21,961 bases of DNA from CAZWZG01 sp964638245 (GTDB lineage: Bacteria; Pseudomonadota; Alphaproteobacteria; Rhodobacterales; Rhodobacteraceae): assembly GCA_964638245.1 (NCBI GenBank), contig CAZWZG010000039.1:1-21961 (forward strand), in the 5' to 3' direction. This document shows positions 16,345 through 21,961 of this stretch, one piece after another. A program made the translations under genes and the position numbers. The notes beneath the pieces were generated by a model. The model was not told the origin of the DNA. It worked only from the letters and a program-made list of their open reading frames with translations, and made no database searches. Every line of letters starts with the position of its first letter. Within the stretch, counting starts at the first letter, position 1.

Positions 16345-17742
16345 TCAGGACGTCAGAAACGTGTCCGGTTGATCAAGGATGGCGTGGGCATGCGCGAAAC
16401 CGGCGAGCGTTTTGGTGACCTCGTCGGAGGGCTCGGACGAGCGCCGCGTTGCGAGGTCGACGTGGAGCAGCAGCGTTTCGACCGTTGACGTCAGGCGCTG
16501 GCCCACGTGCAAGCGATGGAAAAGATGCATCTTTTTGCCTGCGCCTTTGATCACTTGCGTGGTCACGGTCATGCGTTCACCCGCCTTGACCTCGTCCAGA
16601 TACTGGATGGTCGTGGCGACCGTGAAATAGCTTTGGCCTTGGGCGACATAGTCCGCATCCGCCCCGATCATTTCCATGAAATTGTCCGATGCGCGCGACG
16701 CGATTTCAAGGTAATGCGTCTCGTTCATGTGGCCGTTGTAGTCGACCCATGTCTCGGGAATCTGGGCTTCGCCTGTCACCGGAAGATCGCCCGCCTCGGG
16801 CGGCGGCAAGAGCTCTTCGTGCATTGCGATCACGCCACCTGCGCCCGACCCGCTGGCCTTCAGGCTGCGGAGGATCCCTACGAGGTTGTCGTCCCGCTGG
16901 CGTTCGAGGTCGCGAATGCTCATGTGGCCGGATTGGGCATCCGATTGGTCCGCGATCAGATCGACCAGCCCGTTGGTGAACTCGGGCACATCCATCAGCT
17001 TGGTCCAGGGCCATTCCAGCGCCGGGCCGAATTGCTCCATGAAGTGGCGCATCCCCGCTTCGCCACCGGCGATCCGGTAGGTCTCGAAGAGGCCCATCTG
17101 CGCCCAGCGGAGGCCGAACCCCATGCGGATCGCGTCATCGATCTCGTCGGTCGTGGCGATCCCGTCTTTGACGAGCCAGAGGCTTTCCCGCCAGACCGCT
17201 TCAAGCAGGCGGTCCGCGATATGGGCGTCGATTTCTGTCCGCACGACAAGGGGGAACATGCCGACCGACATCAGGACTTCGGCGGCCTTGCCGCAAAGCT
17301 CGCCTTCGCCGACCAGTTCGACGAGCGGCAGCAGGTACACCGGGTTGAAGGGATGCGCGACGATGGCCCGCGCGCCTTTGGCGTTCAACTCGGAAGGTTT
17401 GAAGCCCGAGGTCGAGGAGGCGATGATCGCGCCTGGAGCCGCCTCGCTCAGCGCGCCGAGAACCGCGTGTTTAACGTACAACCGCTCGGGTACGCTTTCC
17501 TGGACCCAGAACGCGCCCGCGACCGCTTTGGCCATATCCGGCTCGAAGGTCAGCGTTCCTTCAGGCGGCAGTGCCTTGTCATAAAGCCCCGGCAGCGACC
17601 GGCGCGCGTTGGCCAGCACCTCGGTGATCTTGCGCTCGGCCTCCGGGTCCGGATCGCAGACGACCACGTCCCAGCCGTTGAGCAAAAACCGCGCGGCCCA
17701 GCCGCCGCCGATCACGCCCCCGCCGATGATCGCCGCCTTCAT
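16345..17742 (-). CDS. L-carnitine 3-dehydrogenase fused to betainyl-CoA thioesterase
   Basis: 465 residues in two parts. Residues 1 to about 310 form a 3-hydroxyacyl-CoA-dehydrogenase-like enzyme: NAD site GGGVIGGGWAARF (7-19), SSTSG (109-113), the catalytic histidine H130 in AHPFNPVYLLPLVE, and E142. Residues from about 322 are a hot-dog thioesterase with DYNGHMNETHYL (334-345). Rhizobial and related carnitine dehydrogenases show this fusion. The first part oxidises L-carnitine to 3-dehydrocarnitine; the second hydrolyses betainyl-CoA to glycine betaine. The intermediate reaction belongs to the preceding gene in the operon, whose stop overlaps this start by 4 bp (17739-17742). Both domains are complete. 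An ordinary hydroxyacyl-CoA dehydrogenase is the alternative, but fusion and neighbour argue against it. Confidence 0.9.
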   Translation of the reverse strand: MKAAIIGGGVIGGGWAARFLLNGWDVVVCDPDPEAERKITEVLANARRSLPGLYDKALPPEGTLTFEPDMAKAVAGAFWVQESVPERLYVKHAVLGALSEAAPGAIIASSTSGFKPSELNAKGARAIVAHPFNPVYLLPLVELVGEGELCGKAAEVLMSVGMFPLVVRTEIDAHIADRLLEAVWRESLWLVKDGIATTDEIDDAIRMGFGLRWAQMGLFETYRIAGGEAGMRHFMEQFGPALEWPWTKLMDVPEFTNGLVDLIADQSDAQSGHMSIRDLERQRDDNLVGILRSLKASGSGAGGVIAMHEELLPPPEAGDLPVTGEAQIPETWVDYNGHMNETHYLEIASRASDNFMEMIGADADYVAQGQSYFTVATTIQYLDEVKAGERMTVTTQVIKGAGKKMHLFHRLHVGQRLTSTVETLLLHVDLATRRSSEPSDEVTKTLAGFAHAHAILDQPDTFLTS

Positions 17743-18650
17743 ACCGGTGCCCTTTTCGTCAGACCCAGCATCTGGCGCACCTCGGCAGGTCCCATGATTT
17801 TGGCCCCCATGCCTTCAATCACGCCCACGGCCCGTTCGACCAGCTGCGCGTTCGTGGCCAGCACGCCCTTCTCCAGAAACAGGTTGTCCTCCAACCCCAC
17901 CCGCACATTGCCGCCGGCCAGCACCGCCGCCGCCGCATAAGGCATCTGATCGCGCCCCAGCGAGAACGCCGACCACGCCCAGTCGTCCGGGATCGCATCG
18001 ACCATCGCCATGAACGTGCCGAGATCATTCGGCGCGCCCCACGGCACGCCCAGGCAAAGCTGCACAAGGGCGGGGGAGGCAAGCGTGCCTTCGCGCACCA
18101 GTTCCTTGGCAAACCAGAGGTGGCCGGTGTCGAAGGCCTCAATCTCGGGCTTCACGCCAAGCTCGGTCATCATCGCCCCCATCGCACGCAGCATGCCCGG
18201 CGTGTTCGTCATCACGTAATTGGCCTCGGCGAAATTCATCGTCCCACAATCAAGCGTGCAAATCTCGGGCAGGCACTCCGCGATATGGGCCATCCGCTCG
18301 GTCGCGCCGACCATGTCGGTCGCGCCTTCCTTCAAGGGCAGCGGGGCTTCGGTCGAGCCAAAGACCATGTCGCCGCCCATACCCGCCGTCAGGTTCAGCA
18401 CAACGTCGACCTCGGCGGCGCGAATGCGCTCAGTCACCTCGCGGTACAGCTCCAGCCGCCGCGACGGCGCGCCGGTGTCGGGCTCGCGCACGTGGCAATG
18501 GACCACGGCCGCCCCGGCCTTCGCGGCATCAATCGCGGAACTGGCGATCTCTTCGGGGGAGCGCGGCACATGCGGGCTGCGATCCTGCGTCCCACCCGAG
18601 CCCGTGACCGCGCAGGTGATAAAAACGTTCCGGTTCATCTCAAGCGGCAT
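17739..18650 (-). CDS. BKACE-family (DUF849) beta-keto acid cleavage enzyme, probable 3-dehydrocarnitine cleavage enzyme
   Basis: 303 residues, zinc-dependent TIM-barrel enzyme. Zinc ligands H51 and H53 lie in VVHCHVRE and the Glu ligand is E254 in VGLEDNLF, matching the His-x-His...Glu site known for 3-keto-5-aminohexanoate cleavage enzyme. With acetyl-CoA, the dehydrocarnitine subgroup forms betainyl-CoA and acetoacetate. That subgroup is typically found beside carnitine dehydrogenase, as here. I chose the start at 18650 because AGGAGA lies 7 bp upstream and the conserved N-terminus (NVFITCAVTGSGG) begins shortly after; an open frame continues to 18707 without support. A pair of hairpins (18692-18740) lies upstream. 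Confidence 0.9.
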   Translation of the reverse strand: MPLEMNRNVFITCAVTGSGGTQDRSPHVPRSPEEIASSAIDAAKAGAAVVHCHVREPDTGAPSRRLELYREVTERIRAAEVDVVLNLTAGMGGDMVFGSTEAPLPLKEGATDMVGATERMAHIAECLPEICTLDCGTMNFAEANYVMTNTPGMLRAMGAMMTELGVKPEIEAFDTGHLWFAKELVREGTLASPALVQLCLGVPWGAPNDLGTFMAMVDAIPDDWAWSAFSLGRDQMPYAAAAVLAGGNVRVGLEDNLFLEKGVLATNAQLVERAVGVIEGMGAKIMGPAEVRQMLGLTKRAPV

Positions 18651-18691
18651 TGCCGTCTCTCCTATTGGGCCATCCACTGGCCAGATGTTCC

Positions 18692-18740
18692 GCCCGGTGG
18701 GGACCACCGGGCCGCGACCGACCTTCCCCCGGAGGTCGCG
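18692..18740. repeat. Two tandem perfect hairpins in the gap between the hydratase and BKACE genes
   Basis: The first is GCCCGGTGG-GGA-CCACCGGGC (18692-18712, 9-bp stem). Immediately next to it is CGCGACC...GGTCGCG (18713-18719 and 18734-18740, 7-bp stem). They occupy the only sizeable gap (18651-18836, 186 bp) in an otherwise overlapping - strand gene series. No T-run follows. They may mark an mRNA processing or attenuation point; no promoter is obvious in the rest of the gap. Confidence 0.75.
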
Positions 18741-18836
18741 ATGGCGATGTCACCCGCAGCCCGCGCGACATCACCTCTTGTGGGCGTGCACTTCGACCAA
18801 AAGGGATACAAGCGACCCCCAGGTCGGCCGCGGCCC

Positions 18837-19616
18837 TCAGCGCCCCTTCCAGACCGGATCACGCTTCTCGGCGAAGGCCCGCGCGCCCTCGAGCTGATCC
18901 TCCGAGCGATAGAGCCGCTCGACCGTCTCAAACTGGCTCTTGGTGATGCGGTTCATCGCGTCCTGGAACTTCATGTCCTCGGCCTCGCGCACGATCTCCT
19001 TGATCGCGGCCATGACCAGCGGCGGCCCGGCGGCGATCTGATCGGCCATCGCGCGCGCCTCGTCGAGCAGGCTGTCGGCCGCCACAACCCGGTTCACGAA
19101 GCCCCAGCGCGCGGCCTCTTCGGCATCGACCCAGCGTCCGGTCAAAAGAAGTTCCATGGCGATGTGATAAGGAATGCGCTTCGGCAGCTTCACCGACGCC
19201 GCATCCGCAACCGTCCCCGAGCGGATCTCGGGCAAGGCAAAGGTCGCGTGTTCCGCGGCCAGAATGATGTCGCAAGACAAGGCCAGCTCCAGCCCGCCGC
19301 CGCAGGCGATCCCGTTCACCGCGCAAATCACCGGCTTGTTCAGCCCGCGCAATTCCTGCAAGCCGCCAAAACCCCCAACGCCATAGTCGCCGTCGACCGC
19401 ATCGCCCTCGGCCGCCGCTTTGAGGTCCCACCCGGGGCAAAAGAACTTCTCTCCCGATGCGGTCAGCACCGCCACCCGCAACGCGGGATCGTCACGAAAC
19501 TCCGTGAACACCTCCCCCATGATCCGGCTCGTCGCCAGATCGATGGCATTGGCCTTGGGCCGGTCCAGCGTGACCTCCAGAACCGCGCCCCGGCGCGTCG
19601 TCTTGATCGGCTCCAT
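18837..19616 (-). CDS. caiD: CaiD-like enoyl-CoA hydratase (probable crotonobetainyl-CoA hydratase)
   Basis: 259 residues, crotonase fold. It closely tracks E. coli CaiD (261 residues) in several blocks: TLDRPKANAID (16-26), GWDLKAAAEG (62-71) and the identical C-terminus AFAEKRDPVWKGR. The crotonase glutamates are E110 (GGGLELAL) and E130 (ALPEIRSG). CaiD interconverts crotonobetainyl-CoA and L-carnitinyl-CoA. Unusually, the P-x-x-G-G that normally follows the second glutamate reads A-D-A-A-S (137-141 region). The start is ATG 19616, sharing one base with the stop of the synthetase gene and preceded by GGGAGA; a GTG at 19619 is possible. A generic short-chain hydratase is the alternative. 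Confidence 0.85.
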   Translation of the reverse strand: MEPIKTTRRGAVLEVTLDRPKANAIDLATSRIMGEVFTEFRDDPALRVAVLTASGEKFFCPGWDLKAAAEGDAVDGDYGVGGFGGLQELRGLNKPVICAVNGIACGGGLELALSCDIILAAEHATFALPEIRSGTVADAASVKLPKRIPYHIAMELLLTGRWVDAEEAARWGFVNRVVAADSLLDEARAMADQIAAGPPLVMAAIKEIVREAEDMKFQDAMNRITKSQFETVERLYRSEDQLEGARAFAEKRDPVWKGR

Positions 19617-21655
19617 CACACGTCTCCCATGCGCAAGAGGGCATCCACCGCCACCGCCCGGTCCGGACGGCAGATGATCGGGTTGATCTCCAATTCTACC
19701 AGCCGCGAGGCATGGCTCGCCACAAACAACTGCAACGCCGCCACCGCCGTCCGGATCGCCGCCCGGTCCACGCCCGGTGCGCCTCGGAACCCATTGAGCA
19801 GAGGCGCAATGCGCAAGCTGTCGAGGGCCGCATCAATCTCCTGCGGCCCAGCCGGGACAATCAGCGAGGTGGCATCCTGTAGGATCTCGGTCATCGTCCC
19901 ACCGGCCCCCAGCGTCAGAACGAAGCCATGCGCCGGGTCCAGCGTGATGCCAACAAGCAACTCGACAATCCCACCTTCGATCAGCTCTTCGACCAGGAAT
20001 TCCTCGGCATCCATCGCGAGCGCCGCACCGCGCACCTGATCGGCATCCTCCAGCCCGATCCGCACCAGCCCGGCCTCGGTCTTATGGGCAACACCAAGGC
20101 CCTTCAGCACGACCGGATAGCCGATCTTGTCGGCCGCGCCCGCCGCCTCCTCGGGCGAGCGTGCTTTCCGCTGCGCGGGCACATCCAGCCCGGTCAGGCT
20201 CAGCATCTTCTTGGCATCCGCCTCGTCAACGAGCTGCGGGTCGCTCGGCGTCCCTGGTACGATTGGCGGCACGAAGACCTCTTCGGCCTGCCCAAGCCAC
20301 GCGGCGACGTCAATTGCGCGCAGCGCCTCGCCAATCCCGTTCATCGGCGCGATCCCCGCGGCAATCGCCCGCTCGGCAGCATCCTCGGGCATGGTCTCGG
20401 CAAACGTCGACACGATTGCCATGGGTCGATCCGCTGCGCGGCTCGCGTCCGCAACCGCCTCCAGCACAATGTCCCATTCCTTGGTCGAGCATCGATCGGC
20501 TCGCGGAAAATCAAGGATCACCAACGGCAGCGCCGAATTTCCCTTCGCCATCGCCGTGAAACAGGCGGCCAGTTCGTCCTTCTTGCCCCAGATATAAGTA
20601 TGATAATCCAATGGGTTGGCCAGCGCGACCTTTGGCCCAAGCACCTCGCGCAGCGCCGCTTTGCGCTCCGCATCCAGCGGCGGAAACGTAACGTTGCGCG
20701 CCATCGCAAGGTCAGCAATCAACGCCGCCTCGCCGCCCGAACACGACAGCGATGCAATCTCGTTCGTCGCCAGTGGTCCGGTGATGTGAAGAAGCTTCAG
20801 TGCCTCGACCAGGGCCGGCACCGTATCCACCTCTGCAATCCCGAGGCGCGACAGCACGGCCGACGCCCCCGCACCAGACCCCGCCAGTGACGCCGTGTGT
20901 GCCATCGTCGCCGCCTTGGCCTGATCGGAGGCACCCACCTTCAACGCCACAATCGGCTTTTTCGCCTTCTTGGCGGCCTTGGCCATGGTGATGAAATCGC
21001 CGATCTCGGTGATCCCCTCGATGTGCAGCCCGACCGCCGTCACCCGCGGGTCCTCGATCATCGCCGTCCCGATTTCAGCGAGCGATACCTGCGCCTGGTT
21101 GCCTGCCGACATCACGAATGCCAGCGGCAGCCCCCGCCGCTGCATCGTGACATTCATCGCGATGTTCGAGGACTGACAAATGATCGCCACCCCGCTCTCG
21201 CACCGCGTCCCGCCATGCTGATCCGGCCAGAGCGCGGCCCCTTCGAGGAAGTTGATGAACCCATAGCAGTTGGGCCCCACCAGCGGCATCGACCCGGCGG
21301 CCTCCAACAGGGCCGCCTCCAACGCCGCGCCGTCGCCGGTTTCGGCGTCGGCTTCGCGAAAGCCCGACGCAAAGGACACCGCCCCGCCACAGCCCTTGGC
21401 GCTGAGGGCGCGGGTGACCTCGATCGCGGCATTCCGGTTCACCCCTATGAACGCGCCGTCGGGCGCGCTCGGGAGGTCTTCGATGGACTTGAAAACGGGC
21501 CGCCCGCCGATGGTCTCATGGCTTGGGTGGACAGGCCAGATCTCGCCGTCACAGTCGATCCGCTCACAGGCCTTGACGACGTTCGAGCACCACGCCCCGC
21601 CGCCCACCACGGCGATGGTCTTGGGGGAGAACATGCGGGAAAGGCGATGGGTCAT
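19616..21655 (-). CDS. ADP-forming acyl-CoA synthetase (fused alpha-beta, acetyl-CoA synthetase family)
   Basis: 679 residues. In order: a CoA-binding Rossmann domain (about 8-130, FSPKTIAVVGGG...), succinyl-CoA-synthetase-like domains with GPNCYGF (127-133) and the probable phosphohistidine H253 in MAHTASLAGSG, and a C-terminal ATP-grasp domain from about 480 (LSLTGLDVPAQ, GYPVVLKGLGVAHKTEAGLV). This family forms acyl-CoA thioesters with release of ADP and phosphate. Being coupled to CaiD-like and acyl-CoA dehydrogenase genes (overlaps of 1 and 4 bp), it probably activates the pathway substrate, for example gamma-butyrobetaine, crotonobetaine or carnitine, in the role of AMP-forming CaiC. 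Substrate is inferred from context only. Confidence 0.88.
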   Translation of the reverse strand: MTHRLSRMFSPKTIAVVGGGAWCSNVVKACERIDCDGEIWPVHPSHETIGGRPVFKSIEDLPSAPDGAFIGVNRNAAIEVTRALSAKGCGGAVSFASGFREADAETGDGAALEAALLEAAGSMPLVGPNCYGFINFLEGAALWPDQHGGTRCESGVAIICQSSNIAMNVTMQRRGLPLAFVMSAGNQAQVSLAEIGTAMIEDPRVTAVGLHIEGITEIGDFITMAKAAKKAKKPIVALKVGASDQAKAATMAHTASLAGSGAGASAVLSRLGIAEVDTVPALVEALKLLHITGPLATNEIASLSCSGGEAALIADLAMARNVTFPPLDAERKAALREVLGPKVALANPLDYHTYIWGKKDELAACFTAMAKGNSALPLVILDFPRADRCSTKEWDIVLEAVADASRAADRPMAIVSTFAETMPEDAAERAIAAGIAPMNGIGEALRAIDVAAWLGQAEEVFVPPIVPGTPSDPQLVDEADAKKMLSLTGLDVPAQRKARSPEEAAGAADKIGYPVVLKGLGVAHKTEAGLVRIGLEDADQVRGAALAMDAEEFLVEELIEGGIVELLVGITLDPAHGFVLTLGAGGTMTEILQDATSLIVPAGPQEIDAALDSLRIAPLLNGFRGAPGVDRAAIRTAVAALQLFVASHASRLVELEINPIICRPDRAVAVDALLRMGDV

Positions 21656-21961
21656 GCCCCTACACTCCTAAAAATAACTCGGCTGATGATATGCCGCTGG
21701 ATCTCGCTCGTCCCGTCCCAGATCCGCTCGACCCGCGCATCCCGCCAAAAGCGCTCAATCGGATAGTCGTTCATCAGCCCCATCCCCCCATGGATCTGCA
21801 ACGTCGTATCCGTCACCCGCGCGAGCATCTCGGTTGCAAAAAGCTTGGCCGAGGCGATCTCCCGGTTCGCGGGCAACCCCTGATCAAGTCGCCATGCCGA
21901 GGACAGCGTCAGCCAGTCGGCAGCGTCGATCTCGGTGATCATGTCCGCGACCTGGTTTTTG
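21652..21961 (-). CDS. Acyl-CoA dehydrogenase, C-terminal part (gene runs off the window)
   Basis: The last 102 codons are visible and the 5' part lies beyond base 21961; the frame remains open to the edge (K-N-Q-V-A-D-M-I-T). Typical C-terminal features of FAD acyl-CoA dehydrogenases are present: LQIHGGMGLMNDYPIERFWRD, then RIWDGTSEIQRHIISR. The stop overlaps the synthetase start by 4 bp (21652-21655). In context it may oxidise gamma-butyrobetainyl-CoA to crotonobetainyl-CoA, as CaiA catalyses in reverse, but the catalytic glutamate region is outside the window and substrate cannot be judged. Confidence 0.9.
   Translation of the reverse strand, partial: KNQVADMITEIDAADWLTLSSAWRLDQGLPANREIASAKLFATEMLARVTDTTLQIHGGMGLMNDYPIERFWRDARVERIWDGTSEIQRHIISRVIFRSVGA

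Noticed and set aside
16507..17940. Long open frame on the + strand opposite the carnitine dehydrogenase gene
   Set aside because: Antisense to a complete two-domain enzyme with all motifs in place. No recognisable domain and no ribosome-binding site.
18120..20039. Long open frame on the + strand (over 600 codons) opposite the BKACE, hydratase and synthetase genes
   Set aside because: It lies antisense to three genes with clear family motifs and crosses their boundaries and the hairpin gap. Its translation is a low-complexity Arg/His/Pro-rich shadow typical of high-GC DNA.

Overview
The window looks like a draft-assembly piece of an alphaproteobacterial chromosome, most likely from the Rhodobacteraceae (Roseobacter group). 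This rests on the high GC content, the gene repertoire (myo-inositol, ABC sugar uptake, carnitine to glycine betaine) and two GC-rich intergenic repeats of a type I associate with that family. No rRNA, tRNA, CRISPR array, transposase or phage gene is visible. One run of 100 N (3317-3416) is a scaffold gap.

Region 1 (1-2732, + strand) is the tail of a myo-inositol catabolic operon: the last codons of an unidentified gene, iolB (5-deoxy-glucuronate isomerase), a class II aldolase of the IolJ/FbaA type, and a Gfo/Idh/MocA dehydrogenase of the inositol 2-dehydrogenase type. The genes overlap or nearly touch.

Region 2 (2733-7052) is an oxidative-stress pair plus a regulator. oxyR (-) and katG (+) are divergent. 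oxyR looks broken, but only because a 55-bp contig overlap was left on both sides of the N gap; collapsing 155 bp restores a 302-residue OxyR with both redox cysteines. A bidirectional terminator separates katG from a second LysR-type regulator gene on the - strand.

Region 3 (7425-14707, + strand) is a six-gene uptake and hydrolysis operon: a LacI-family regulator with a perfect 16-bp palindromic operator just upstream, a periplasmic binding protein, two unusual permeases, a GH63/MGH1-like glycoside hydrolase and an ABC ATPase. The hydrolase resembles mannosylglycerate/glucosylglycerate hydrolases, so my leading hypothesis is import and cleavage of a glycosylglycerate compatible solute. The first permease carries a DUF11-like beta-sandwich between TM1 and TM2, and the second has an extra N-terminal membrane region of about 130 residues. 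gnd (6-phosphogluconate dehydrogenase) follows and is flanked by two copies of a dispersed repeat.

Region 4 (16345-21961, - strand) is a carnitine/gamma-butyrobetaine module, in transcription order: acyl-CoA dehydrogenase (partial), ADP-forming acyl-CoA synthetase, CaiD-like hydratase, BKACE-family (DUF849) cleavage enzyme, and a fused L-carnitine dehydrogenase-thioesterase. Together they could take gamma-butyrobetaine or crotonobetaine through carnitinyl-CoA and carnitine to dehydrocarnitine, then to betainyl-CoA plus acetoacetate, then to glycine betaine. The last three steps are well supported by family; the first three are inferred from order and tight coupling.
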